From assembly GCA_019232795.1 (NCBI GenBank), contig JAFANH010000080.1:1-50482 (forward strand): a DNA stretch of 50,482 nucleotides, written 5' to 3'. Below are positions 6,865-13,887 of this stretch, piece after piece. Numbering within the stretch: the stretch's first letter is position 1; each line of letters starts with the position of its first letter. The notes beneath the pieces were generated by a model, which worked only from the letters and a program-made list of their open reading frames with translations, searched no databases and was not told where the DNA came from. Both the position numbers and the translations under genes were made by a program. The DNA comes from Burkholderiaceae bacterium. Lineage in GTDB: Bacteria > Pseudomonadota > Gammaproteobacteria > Burkholderiales > Burkholderiaceae_D.

Positions 6865-7549
6865 CTTCTTTAGGCACGTTGGCTTGTACGAGGCAGAAAT
6901 AGAAACTGAGTTGCCTTTACGCGTCGCCTTCGCTGGGCTTTGGACTTCGGCAGATAGGGAAGGCCGCTTTATATGGGAGCCGCGCACGTTGAAACTTGAT
7001 GCGCTTCCTTATGACGAGGTTGATTTTTCACGCGTGCTTGACGCGTTGTTGACGCGTGGTTTTGTTGTTAGATACGAGATAAATGGCAAGGTTTATGGGT
7101 GCATTCCGAGCTGGGATAAGCACCAAAGCATCAACAACAAAGAATTGGCATCGGTTTTGCCTGAAATGACGCCAGAGTCAATACTGGAGCCACTTTCCAC
7201 GCGAGAGGCACGCGTGAATGACGCGTCCATCACGCCACTTTTTCCAGATCAAGGGGAAGGGAAGGGAAGGGAAGGGAATATGCACGCGTCGATGACGCGA
7301 GCGTTTGAAAACTTTTGGGAAGCCTATCCCAAAAAAAAATCCAAGGGCGATGCAGAAAAAGCCTGGAAGACCCTCAAACCGAACGAGCACCTTGCAGACA
7401 CGATTTTGCAAGCCGTACAGCGTGCCAAGACTTCGAGAGAATGGGCGGAAAGTGGCGGGAAATTCATCCCGTACCCTGCAAGCTGGCTGCGTGACAAGGG
7501 CTGGCTGGATGGTGATGCACCCTCTGCAAAACCGGTCTGGGAGCAGTGA
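6836..7549 (+). CDS. Replication initiator, lambda O-like
   Basis: 237 residues. The N-terminus (MARIRTIKPDFFRHVGLYEA, then LWTSADREGRFIWEPRTLKL) is the signature of phage replication-initiator proteins. The C-terminus (YPKKKSKGDAEKAWKTL, then YPASWLRDKGW) is the usual C-terminal module. GTG start, overlapping ninG by 29 bp. The coding sequence carries an 11-bp-periodic ACGCGT array, as lambda O carries ori-lambda. It should load the helicase encoded next door. Confidence 0.8.
   Translation: MARIRTIKPDFFRHVGLYEAEIETELPLRVAFAGLWTSADREGRFIWEPRTLKLDALPYDEVDFSRVLDALLTRGFVVRYEINGKVYGCIPSWDKHQSINNKELASVLPEMTPESILEPLSTREARVNDASITPLFPDQGEGKGREGNMHASMTRAFENFWEAYPKKKSKGDAEKAWKTLKPNEHLADTILQAVQRAKTSREWAESGGKFIPYPASWLRDKGWLDGDAPSAKPVWEQ
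7030..7299. other. Candidate replication origin: iteron clusters inside the initiator gene
   Basis: The core ACGCG(T) recurs at exact 11-bp steps in three clusters: 7030, 7041, 7052; 7199, 7210, 7221 (with ACGCC at 7232); and 7284, 7295. A single TTTACGCGTCG lies at 6916. Between the second and third clusters are five tandem GGGAA units (7254-7278). An AT-rich stretch follows at about 7300-7345. One helical turn per repeat suggests same-face binding by the initiator. The position inside the O-like gene matches lambdoid origins. Confidence 0.65.
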
Positions 7550-7911
7550 TGGAGGGCCATCGCCAAATCCTGCAAGCCCGGAAAAGTGGCCACAAGCCCT
7601 CAACAATTTTCTTCGACATTGGCTTCGAGAAAATACCGGCGAGGTTCGAGTTTGAAAAACCTGAGAGAGCGCTCGATTACCAGCTTTTCCCGACTGTTTT
7701 TGTCGAGCAAAGCGAAGTGAGCATGCGCCACGACCTCCGGTTCATCGTCGGTGTGAACACGGTTGTTTGCAGTCCGTCCTGGTCCGATGGATTGCTGGAT
7801 TTTCTGGAGAAAATGACCGAGGCAAGACCGTTACGGATTACGGCCTGCTGTATCCGGGAAGGGCGGGAAATCATGATTTGGGAACGCGGAAACTGGAGGT
7901 CACATGCTTGA
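7549..7911 (+). CDS. Unknown early protein between initiator and helicase (120 aa)
   Basis: ATG at 7549 overlaps the initiator stop (TGATG). Mixed alpha/beta composition with no recognised motif (PTVFVEQSEVSMRHDLRF, then LRITACCIREG). Its position between initiator and helicase is where helicase-loader-type genes can sit, but there is no Walker motif, so I do not claim that. Confidence 0.6.
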   Translation: MEGHRQILQARKSGHKPSTIFFDIGFEKIPARFEFEKPERALDYQLFPTVFVEQSEVSMRHDLRFIVGVNTVVCSPSWSDGLLDFLEKMTEARPLRITACCIREGREIMIWERGNWRSHA

Positions 7912-8809
7912 GATTTTAGCCCCGGACGACATAGATTTTTCGCATTACCTTGCCGAAACCGATCCTGGCGAGAAAGTGCGTCCGGCGATTGAATATCTGG
8001 ACGAGGTGATGCATGTCCTCTCTCCTATCGAGGAGACGCCGGAACACCCAAAGATGCCGTTTGCGAATTTCTGGCTGTATTTCGCGCCGGCAGAGGTGAC
8101 GATTTGGGGTGGCTTTAACGGTTCTGGTAAATCCATGCTGCAGGGCCAGGTACTTGCGGATTTTGCCGAGCAGGGGAAAAACGTCTGCATCGCTAGCTTC
8201 GAGATGAAACCTGCCAAAACGATTGCGCGGATTACCCGGCAGATTTTCGGGCACCGGACGCCGACGAAAGAGCAGGTAGCGGCATTCCTGGGCCGGAACA
8301 ATGGGCGCTTGTGGCTCTATGACCAGCAAGGGACGGTGAGGCCGGAGCGCATGATTGCTGTCATCAAGCACTGCGCGGAGAAGCTGGGATGCCAGCATAT
8401 TGCGATCGACAGCCTCATGAAGTGCGTACGCGGAACCGACGACTACAACGCGCAGAAGGATTTCGTCGACCAATTGACCGCTGCGGCGCGGGACTACAAC
8501 ACGCATATCCACCTGGTAGCCCATCTCAAAAAAGGCGACTCGGATGACCGCATGCCGACACGGCTAGACATCAGCGGAACCGGAGCTATTTCCGATCTGG
8601 TCGATAACGTCCTGCTGGTGTGGCGCAACAAGAAAAAAGAGCGCAACCGCGACGCCGGCGAGGCAGTCAATGACGCCGACCCGGACTCTGTATTGATTTG
8701 CGATAAGTCCCGCAACGGGGAATGGGAAGGGCGCATCAAACTTTGGTACGACCGAAGTTCTTTGAAATTTACCGACTACCCGCGCCGGTCTGGGATGCTC
8801 GACAAATGA
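7904..8809 (+). CDS. DnaB/RecA-type replicative helicase, short form
   Basis: 301 residues, so only the helicase domain. Walker A GGFNGSGKS at 69-77, then ASFEMKPAKT (helicase motif 1a), IAIDSLMKC (Walker B) and HLVAHLKKG with DISGTGAISDLVDNVLLVWR, the usual DnaB/T7 gp4 C-terminal pattern. The DnaB N-terminal primase-interaction domain is missing. Overlaps both neighbours. It probably forms the replication fork helicase loaded by the upstream initiator. Confidence 0.88.
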   Translation: MLEILAPDDIDFSHYLAETDPGEKVRPAIEYLDEVMHVLSPIEETPEHPKMPFANFWLYFAPAEVTIWGGFNGSGKSMLQGQVLADFAEQGKNVCIASFEMKPAKTIARITRQIFGHRTPTKEQVAAFLGRNNGRLWLYDQQGTVRPERMIAVIKHCAEKLGCQHIAIDSLMKCVRGTDDYNAQKDFVDQLTAAARDYNTHIHLVAHLKKGDSDDRMPTRLDISGTGAISDLVDNVLLVWRNKKKERNRDAGEAVNDADPDSVLICDKSRNGEWEGRIKLWYDRSSLKFTDYPRRSGMLDK

Positions 8810-8967
8810 AGATCCTCCTTGACCCGAAGTTTTTCAACTACCTGATTATGACGCTCTACTTTTTGAACGCCAGTCGCTGGGCGATCAATTGCAAATGGGT
8901 TGATGTCTGTTATTGGCTTTCTGCTCTGGCGATTACAGCGACGGTGACATGGGGATATAAGCATTGA
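8806..8967 (+). CDS. Small membrane protein (53 aa)
   Basis: Starts by ATGA overlap with the helicase gene. Two hydrophobic stretches (FFNYLIMTLYFLNA and VCYWLSALAITATVTW) suggest two membrane segments. No family recognised. Confidence 0.5.
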   Translation: MKILLDPKFFNYLIMTLYFLNASRWAINCKWVDVCYWLSALAITATVTWGYKH

Positions 8968-8999
8968 GTTTTTCAACGCAGTACAACTAGGAGAAAGAA

Positions 9000-9272
9000 A
9001 TGATTAAGCCTTCAATCGGCCGTGTCGTATGGTTCCACCCTTCGCTCAGCGATCTATCCTTAGCCAAAGGCGATGGGCAACCTTTGGCCGCAATCGTGGC
9101 GCATGTCTGGTCTGACACTTGTGTGAATCTCGCCGTGTTCGACGCGAACGGTGTTTCGACTTCGCGCACCTCGGTGCTCTTGGTTCAAGACGACAATCCT
9201 GTTCCGGATGGCGGCTATTACTGCGAGTGGATGCCGTATCAAAAGCAGCAAGCCGAAAAACTCGCTGCGTAA
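9000..9272 (+). CDS. Conserved phage protein of unknown function (90 aa)
   Basis: AGGAGAAAG lies just upstream of ATG 9000. The pattern GRVVWFHPS, AAIVAHVWSD, VNLAVFDANGVS and WMPYQ is one I recognise as recurring in phages of beta- and gammaproteobacteria without known function. Probably a small beta-barrel-like fold. Confidence 0.7.
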   Translation: MIKPSIGRVVWFHPSLSDLSLAKGDGQPLAAIVAHVWSDTCVNLAVFDANGVSTSRTSVLLVQDDNPVPDGGYYCEWMPYQKQQAEKLAA

Positions 9273-9280
9273 GCATCGCC

Positions 9281-9769
9281 ATGGCCACCAACCGCAAGCA
9301 CAAGAAATACCGGCCGCGCGCCGTTTCTGCGGTTGGCGGCCTATTCGCCATCCAGGCCAAGCACGACGCAGCCTCTGACGCTCTGCCAATGACCGACGAC
9401 CAGATTGCCGACCTGTCGATAGCCTTTCGTCTCGCATTCCAAGCCATGCTTACTGGCGCGGCGGATGAGCAACAGTGGAGCACGTGTGTCGCCAGCCTAA
9501 ACATCGCCATGGTGCTGGCAGAGCGCGGCATCGGCCCGGAATACCTTCCTCAGTTCACTGCCGCACTTGATGGCGCATTCAGGGCGCGCATACGGGCTAC
9601 GCGCACCGGGAAATGGGGATTCGACGGCGATGCAATCCAGGCGATCAAAGAGGCGTTTTCGGCGCATGAGTTGCAAATCGAACACGCCACCAAGCAGGAA
9701 ATCCGGGAAGCATTGATCGAAGTGCGCCTGCGCGTGGATGCGGGCCAAGTTTATCAGGAGGCGGCATGA
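9281..9769 (+). CDS. Early protein of unknown function (162 aa)
   Basis: Begins MATNRKHKKYRPR and is helical afterwards. I chose ATG 9281 because a further upstream in-frame start overlaps the previous gene heavily. No ribosome site of good quality is visible. The stop overlaps the next start (ATGA). A basic N-terminus and helical body would suit a nucleic-acid-associated factor; that is speculation. Confidence 0.65.
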   Translation: MATNRKHKKYRPRAVSAVGGLFAIQAKHDAASDALPMTDDQIADLSIAFRLAFQAMLTGAADEQQWSTCVASLNIAMVLAERGIGPEYLPQFTAALDGAFRARIRATRTGKWGFDGDAIQAIKEAFSAHELQIEHATKQEIREALIEVRLRVDAGQVYQEAA

Positions 9770-10152
9770 CGGTGGACATTCAAGAAATCCGCGCATTGTG
9801 CAATTTTATTTTGGCACATTGCGGCGAAACAAAATTTGCAAGAGAAATGCTTGAGATTATCGGAATGATCGAATCCCGCAACACCGAAATCGCCGACCTC
9901 AAAGCGCAGCTTGCAACAGCACAAGAGCAAGAGGAAATTCTGCTCAGTATGCAGGCTGATCTGAAGGTGAAACTTGAAGCGGCGCGGAATGCGGAGAAAC
10001 TGGTAACCGGATACGTTTCAAGCACGCTTGTTTCCGATGGACCGGATGACGTGGTCATCCATATGCATTACGAATCAAGAATCGCGGGAGATGCAGCGCA
10101 TGACTGGCTATGCCGCACCATCGACGCCGCTATACGGGAGGAGGAAGCATGA
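9766..10152 (+). CDS. Coiled-coil protein (128 aa)
   Basis: Residues 35-80 form a coiled coil (NTEIADLKAQLATAQEQEEI). The C-terminus is a separate alpha/beta piece (DVVIHMHYESRI). The segment EIADLKAQLA also occurs in the leftward protein at 47592-48011, so the two may be distant paralogues. ATGA overlaps at both ends. Confidence 0.65.
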   Translation: MTVDIQEIRALCNFILAHCGETKFAREMLEIIGMIESRNTEIADLKAQLATAQEQEEILLSMQADLKVKLEAARNAEKLVTGYVSSTLVSDGPDDVVIHMHYESRIAGDAAHDWLCRTIDAAIREEEA

Positions 10153-10265
10153 CTTGGCTCGTGATTGGGATTGCTGTGGCACTCGTGCTTGGCGCGGCAT
10201 GGTGCGCCGACTACGACGACTTTAATCGGTACGACAAGCCGGACTGGGATCGCGACGATGACTGA
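10149..10265 (+). CDS. Single-span membrane microprotein (38 aa)
   Basis: One hydrophobic helix (WLVIGIAVALVLGAAWC) followed by a very acidic tail rich in Asp. Bounded by ATGA overlaps on both sides, which supports translation despite its size. Confidence 0.55.
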   Translation: MTWLVIGIAVALVLGAAWCADYDDFNRYDKPDWDRDDD

Positions 10266-10491
10266 AGTCGACCTGCTCGAAATCCACACGGTAGGCGCGC
10301 GCCTGAAACCTGAGCCGAGCCGCGCACTGCCGTCCAATCACTACGGCGACCCGTCCAAGGTCGTCAAGCTGCAATCGGAAGCGGCCTGTGGGCGGTGCTT
10401 GTACAGCAGGCCAGGTAAGCGTGGCGAGTTCTGCGGGAAGGGGAAGGATTACGGCAAGCGGTGCGAGTTTTTCAGAATCAAGAAGGATTAG
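10258..10491 (+). CDS. Small Cys-containing protein (77 aa)
   Basis: ATG 10258 overlaps the previous stop. The C-terminal half has CGRCLYSRPGKRGEFC and a later RCEFF, so four cysteines in a metal-binding-like spacing. No family recognised. Confidence 0.55.
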   Translation: MTEVDLLEIHTVGARLKPEPSRALPSNHYGDPSKVVKLQSEAACGRCLYSRPGKRGEFCGKGKDYGKRCEFFRIKKD

Positions 10492-10500
10492 GGGAGGGAT

Positions 10501-11016
10501 ATGGGAATTATCGGGAAATACGCACGCGCCACGCAGTCCAGCAATTTAATGGACGACGAGCTGCACCACAACACCGAGCCGCTCGCCGCCGTCGCATTGT
10601 CCGGTGGTGCCGACATCAATGCTATCGGCAATCTGCTGTTCCGCGTCAAATACGCCAATGACGCCACCAGCTATAACCACTTGTTGGAAAGCTGGATAAA
10701 GATTGTCGCAGGCAAAGCGGTCACCAGAAAATGGCCCAGCCATATCCTCGCTCCTATTGTGGCGAAGGTATCGCTCGATCATTTTCTGAACGACGTTTGC
10801 CCGGCTTGTTCCGGAAAGGGGCACTTGCCGATCTTCGGTGCCCCGATCCTTTCAGACGATCCCTGCAGGGTTTGCGACGGACGCGGGACGCTCAAAGTAT
10901 CTGCTGACCGCCGATGCATTAAGCAGGTAGAGGATATGGTCGAGACCTTGAATGATTTTGTACGCATGGCGGCTGGTAACGCTATGCGGAAACTGGCTGA
11001 TGATATGGAGTTGTAA
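10501..11016 (+). CDS. Zinc-finger protein, candidate late antiterminator (Q-like)
   Basis: 171 residues. The centre carries two DnaJ-type CxxCxGxG elements (CPACSGKGH and CRVCDGRGT) flanked by helices. Several lambdoid Q-type antiterminators carry such a zinc finger. It is the last early gene, directly upstream of the late promoter and terminator-bearing leader, which is where Q is encoded. GGAGGGAT precedes the ATG. Call rests on motif plus position, not on alignment. Confidence 0.5.
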   Translation: MGIIGKYARATQSSNLMDDELHHNTEPLAAVALSGGADINAIGNLLFRVKYANDATSYNHLLESWIKIVAGKAVTRKWPSHILAPIVAKVSLDHFLNDVCPACSGKGHLPIFGAPILSDDPCRVCDGRGTLKVSADRRCIKQVEDMVETLNDFVRMAAGNAMRKLADDMEL

Positions 11017-11023
11017 AAATCGC

Positions 11024-11052
11024 TTGCAATAGTGAATGTGGCATGCTAGCAT
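11024..11052 (+). promoter_or_regulatory. Candidate late promoter PR'
   Basis: -35 TTGCAA (11024-11029), 17-bp spacer, -10 TAGCAT (11047-11052); each matches consensus at four of six positions. A perfect 14-bp palindrome GCATGCTAGCATGC (11041-11054) covers the -10. Start predicted near 11059. It lies just past the candidate Q gene. Confidence 0.5.
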
Positions 11053-11058
11053 GCCGTC

Positions 11059-11300
11059 AGTGCTGGACTCTGACGCAAGTCGGCCTGCTGGCATAATTTG
11101 GGCGAAAGCCGGGCGCGGAATCCTTAATCCGAGAAGCTTGATACCCAAGTTGCCTCTAGCGTTTTGACAGGAGAACCCTGTCGCCTTTTGAGGGCAGACG
11201 TAACGATCACCGTCTGCTTGGCCTGCGCAGCCTCTCTCAAAAGGCGAGAGGGCTTTTCTACCTCTTCTATATAGAACCCACCCATTGCGGTGGGTTTTGC
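11059..11300 (+). ncRNA. Structured late leader RNA (lambda 6S-like)
   Basis: No gene fits here. The transcript from PR' would fold into a hairpin GACAGG/CCTGTC (11166-11171/11177-11182), a hairpin GCAGACG/CGTCTGC (11194-11200/11211-11217), and a long helix CGCCTTTTGAG/CTCAAAAGGCG (11182-11192/11236-11246) that excludes the terminator stem at 11231-11251. About 200 nt to the first terminator, close to the 194-nt lambda leader. Confidence 0.5.
11231..11259 (+). terminator. Terminator tR'-like in the late leader
   Basis: Stem CCTCTC (11231-11236) / GAGAGG (11246-11251) with a 9-nt loop, followed by GCTTTTCT. Its loop can alternatively pair with 11182-11192, which suggests conditional termination. 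Confidence 0.55.
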
Positions 11301-11305
11301 ATTTC
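11275..11305 (+). terminator. Second terminator of the late leader
   Basis: Stem AACCCACC (11275-11282) / GGTGGGTT (11289-11296), 6-nt loop, then TTTGCATTT. No T-run on the minus side, so it acts mainly rightward. It also separates the leader from the convergent toxin-antitoxin operon. Confidence 0.7.
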
Positions 11306-11322
11306 AGAAGCCGATCGCACGG

Positions 11323-11655
11323 TCAGACGTCAAGCTGCTCAGGCGTGATGCCGAGTGCCTCCGCGATTTTCGCGCGGGTCGCCTTCCGGATATTCGGAGA
11401 TGCCTCCTGCTGAGAATACGCCGGTTGGCTGATGCCGAGCCGTTCCGAAATGTCGGCCTGGGTAATTCCCAGATGCTCCCGCCAGGCACGCGTGATAGTC
11501 CAGTCGTTGTCGACCATTAGCGAAACGACTTCATGCGGTACGTATGTATCGCCGAGCTTTTCTTGCGATTTTGCGTAATCAGCGTAGGGAATCACGACAA
11601 AGGCCGGCTTGCCGTCTTGGTCGTTGATGACTTGGATATTAGTAGGTGCGTTCAT
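11323..11655 (-). CDS. Antitoxin with C-terminal XRE HTH
   Basis: 110 residues. The N-terminus (MNAPTNIQVINDQDGKPAFV, then VIPYADYAKSQE) resembles prevent-host-death-type antitoxin starts. The C-terminus is an XRE HTH (LGITQADISERLGISQPAYS). It overlaps the toxin gene by 17 bp. It should neutralise the toxin and repress the shared promoter. Toxin-before-antitoxin order, as in relE-higA systems. Confidence 0.85.
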   Translation of the reverse strand: MNAPTNIQVINDQDGKPAFVVIPYADYAKSQEKLGDTYVPHEVVSLMVDNDWTITRAWREHLGITQADISERLGISQPAYSQQEASPNIRKATRAKIAEALGITPEQLDV

Positions 11656-11893
11656 CGCGCTTCCTCACTTCCTCTATATAGACGATGTTAATTGCACCGT
11701 CAAAATTGAAAAACACTCGATAGTTACCGACGCGCAGGCGATATTGGAATTTGTGGTTGGTCAGTGCTTTGACGTTGCGAGTTTCCGGCATCGTTGCCAG
11801 TTCTTCGGCGGCATTCTTGATCTTCACCTGCTCGGACTTATTGATCTTGAGCAGTTGCTTGATTGCCTTGGTTGACCATTTAATCGAGTTCAT
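11639..11893 (-). CDS. RelE/ParE-superfamily toxin
   Basis: 84 residues, typical size. Matches the fold signature: N-terminal helix pair with IKWSTKAIKQLLKI, then the strand YRLRVGNYRVFFNF. RelE members cut mRNA on the ribosome and ParE members poison gyrase; I cannot tell which applies. Lies on the opposite strand between the early and late operons, so it is probably expressed in the lysogen and may stabilise the prophage. Confidence 0.85.
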   Translation of the reverse strand: MNSIKWSTKAIKQLLKINKSEQVKIKNAAEELATMPETRNVKALTNHKFQYRLRVGNYRVFFNFDGAINIVYIEEVRKRDERTY

Positions 11894-11900
11894 GTGAGTA

Positions 11901-11929
11901 ATTATAAGTCAAAATATAAGTAAAAGCAA
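11901..11929 (-). promoter_or_regulatory. Promoter of the toxin-antitoxin operon
   Basis: Minus strand: -35 TTGCTT (11929-11924), 17-bp spacer, perfect -10 TATAAT (11906-11901). The -10 ends 7 nt before the toxin ATG, so the mRNA would be leaderless. ATATAAGT (11914-11921) and ACTTATAT (11946-11953) form a spaced inverted repeat that could be the operator. Confidence 0.65.
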
Positions 11930-11995
11930 GATTTATTTCGCAAAAACTTATATTATTTCAGTGAATAATCTCACCCTGGCCCCGCGAGGTGCGCG

Positions 11996-12163
11996 ATGGA
12001 CAAGCCGAAGCAGCCGACCAAGGAAGCGGTCAAGCACTGGCTAGACGACCGCGCAGCGCACCGCAAGCCATTGCCGGACACGAAAACCATCCGCCGCGAG
12101 CTGGGAATGGATTTAATCGACGCCGAGCGTGACGCCAAGTTGCGCACCGACTTGGCGAAGTAG
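11996..12163 (+). CDS. Small charged protein, first late gene (55 aa)
   Basis: ATG 11996 with GAGG upstream, ending at TAG 12163. Lys/Arg/Asp-rich and helical (KEAVKHWLDDRAAHRK). It stands apart, with a terminator between it and the next gene. No family recognised. Confidence 0.5.
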   Translation: MDKPKQPTKEAVKHWLDDRAAHRKPLPDTKTIRRELGMDLIDAERDAKLRTDLAK

Positions 12164-12267
12164 GCTTCTCCCGCCGTGATGGCGGTAAATCCCCATGAGC
12201 GCAGCAGGCTCCTTGCTGGGACCGAATTTTCAGCGTCTCCCTCCGTGATACTCAATCATGGATTTTG

Positions 12268-12304
12268 CCCGCCATCCTTTACGCGAGGTGGCGGGGTTTT
12301 TTTT
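12268..12304 (+). terminator. Rho-independent terminator
   Basis: Stem CCCGCCA (12268-12274) / TGGCGGG (12289-12295) followed by eight T residues. It lies between the small gene at 11996 and the packaging/head operon. Late transcripts would need antitermination to pass it. Confidence 0.85.
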
Positions 12305-12318
12305 ACAAATTGGAGTAA

Positions 12319-12519
12319 ATGATGGCGAAAGACCAAGGCTATAACACCAAAGTCCCCGTTCCACCCGGCAAATCCACGATGGGCCGCGACATCCCGAAGG
12401 ATGACGGCAAGGGAATCGGCAAACAAGGCTCCCCGGTGAAAACCGTCCCCGATTCCGGCCTAGTCGCCAAAGACAGTCCGTTCGGCTCTGGTACTGGCGT
12501 CATCGACGGGAAGGTCTGA
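12319..12519 (+). CDS. Small Gly/Lys/Pro-rich protein (66 aa)
   Basis: TTGGAG precedes ATGATG at 12319. Low complexity (VPVPPGKSTMGRDIPKDDGK) and probably disordered. Ends GTGVIDGKV, close to the GIIN tag seen in other late proteins. It opens the packaging operon. Function unknown. Confidence 0.55.
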   Translation: MMAKDQGYNTKVPVPPGKSTMGRDIPKDDGKGIGKQGSPVKTVPDSGLVAKDSPFGSGTGVIDGKV

Positions 12520-12520
12520 C

Positions 12521-12811
12521 ATGAGCGGCCAAATCATTCATTCCGAAGCCGTGCAATCTGACGCTCCCGACGCATCGCCTGGCATCGCCATGGCCAGCAT
12601 CACCCTGTACCAACGTCCGAACGGCCAAATGGCAATCGAGGCTCTGACCTTGGGCGATCCAGACGAAACCAACGCCTGCCATCGGCTGATGGGCACTATC
12701 TGCAACAACCTTCCGGTGCTCGCCAACATGGCCCAAGTGCCGATTCAAGACAACTACGCCACCGACCCGCTTCCTGAAGTCACCCACCAGTCCACCGAGG
12801 TAACCCAATGA
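12521..12811 (+). CDS. Late protein of unknown function (96 aa)
   Basis: Begins 1 nt after the previous stop. The centre reads as beta-alpha (SITLYQRPNGQMAIEALTLG). Ends in ATGA overlap with the next gene. No family recognised; small head-related protein by position. Confidence 0.55.
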   Translation: MSGQIIHSEAVQSDAPDASPGIAMASITLYQRPNGQMAIEALTLGDPDETNACHRLMGTICNNLPVLANMAQVPIQDNYATDPLPEVTHQSTEVTQ

Positions 12812-13239
12812 GCCAATCCAGCGCTTCTCCTTTGAGCCAAGGTGACCCGACGCAGGGCGATCCAACCCAAGGAGCGACTACCGGCGACCCGGCCAGCGAC
12901 CAAACCGGCCTGGTGGTCTGCATCGCAGCATTGCCTGATGGTACGTATCAAATCTACCAGCAGGGCGACGAAGACGATCAAGACCAATCCGCCGATGGTT
13001 CCGCTGGCGGCGCGCAAGGCGCGACCGGCGATCAATCGGGCCAAGACGGCCAATCCAGCAGTCAAACCGCCGACAACGTGGAAGACGCCCTCGCCATTGC
13101 CGGCCAAATGCTGCAGCAAGGTTCCGGCGACGACAGCGATGATCAAGACGACAACGCTATGCTATCTCCGACTGATGCCCGCAGTGCCTGGAATCAAATG
13201 GCGAAGTCCCGCGACAAAAAGCGTCAAGCTGGCATGTGA
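12808..13239 (+). CDS. Acidic low-complexity protein (143 aa)
   Basis: Rich in Gln, Asp, Ser and Gly, with a DPTQG direct repeat near the N-terminus (GDPTQGDPTQG) and long acidic stretches. One ordered piece (GLVVCIAALPDGTYQIYQQG) resembles a short beta hairpin. The middle of the preceding 96-residue protein has a similar beta segment, so the two could be related. Possibly a head assembly or internal protein; this is a guess from position. Confidence 0.5.
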   Translation: MSQSSASPLSQGDPTQGDPTQGATTGDPASDQTGLVVCIAALPDGTYQIYQQGDEDDQDQSADGSAGGAQGATGDQSGQDGQSSSQTADNVEDALAIAGQMLQQGSGDDSDDQDDNAMLSPTDARSAWNQMAKSRDKKRQAGM

Positions 13240-13481
13240 TGGGCAAGCTCACCGCTAAGGCGCGTGACGCCCTCCCCAAGTCCGATTTCGGGCTGCCGGG
13301 CAGTAAGGGCTTCCCCATGCAGGACGCGAATCACGCCAAGAATGCCAAAGCTCGAGCAACTCAGTCTGTCAACTCCGGACGCATGGGTAAATCCGCTGCC
13401 CAGAAGATCGACGCCAAGGCCAACGGCATCATCAACGGTCAGATCAAGCGGCCGATGCGTAAGAGTGGGCGTGGTCGGTAA
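13239..13481 (+). CDS. Small basic late protein with GIING tag (80 aa)
   Basis: Start ATG 13239 overlaps the previous stop. The segment KARDALPKSDFGLPGSKGFP, then DANHAKNAKARA, recurs in many phages near the terminase genes without known function. Ends GIINGQIKRPMRKSGRGR, strongly basic, so DNA contact is plausible. Confidence 0.65.
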   Translation: MGKLTAKARDALPKSDFGLPGSKGFPMQDANHAKNAKARATQSVNSGRMGKSAAQKIDAKANGIINGQIKRPMRKSGRGR

Positions 13482-13486
13482 TCTGC

Positions 13487-13819
13487 ATGGTCGCAAAGAA
13501 AGTCAAAAACTTGGCTGAGAACAGCGAAAAAGCAGCCAAGAAACCACGCGGAGCAGGCAAGCCATTCCCCAAGGGGCAAAGCGGCAACCCTGGCGGAAGG
13601 CCACCGAGAACGCAGGCGGAACTCGACTTGGTTGCTGCGTGTAAGGAGCGCTCGCCAGCCGCCCTTGCTGTAATCGAGTCAATCATGATGGAAGGCCAGA
13701 GCGAGAAGGCGCGCTTGGCTGCGGCGCAAGCCATCATCGATCGCGGCTACGGCAAGCCGACGCAGGTCATTGACGCAACGATTTCGACGCACGAAGCGTG
13801 CTTAGACGATCTGAAATAG
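13487..13819 (+). CDS. DUF5681-type protein, candidate small terminase
   Basis: 110 residues. KPFPKGQSGNPGGRP at 24-38 is the DUF5681 signature. A helical part with KARLAAAQAIIDRGYGKP follows, typical of these phage proteins. It directly precedes the large terminase gene, the normal place for the small subunit that recognises packaging DNA. Confidence 0.65.
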   Translation: MVAKKVKNLAENSEKAAKKPRGAGKPFPKGQSGNPGGRPPRTQAELDLVAACKERSPAALAVIESIMMEGQSEKARLAAAQAIIDRGYGKPTQVIDATISTHEACLDDLK

Positions 13820-13887
13820 TCAGCTGGTATTAGAAAAGTGCCAGAAATCGCGGGTTTATATCAAAGCAAGCAATACCACTTAGCGAA

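Noticed and set aside
7030..7299. ACGCGT copies as chance restriction-site-like words
   Set aside because: Exact 11-bp phasing in three clusters is not expected by chance and is in the initiator gene.
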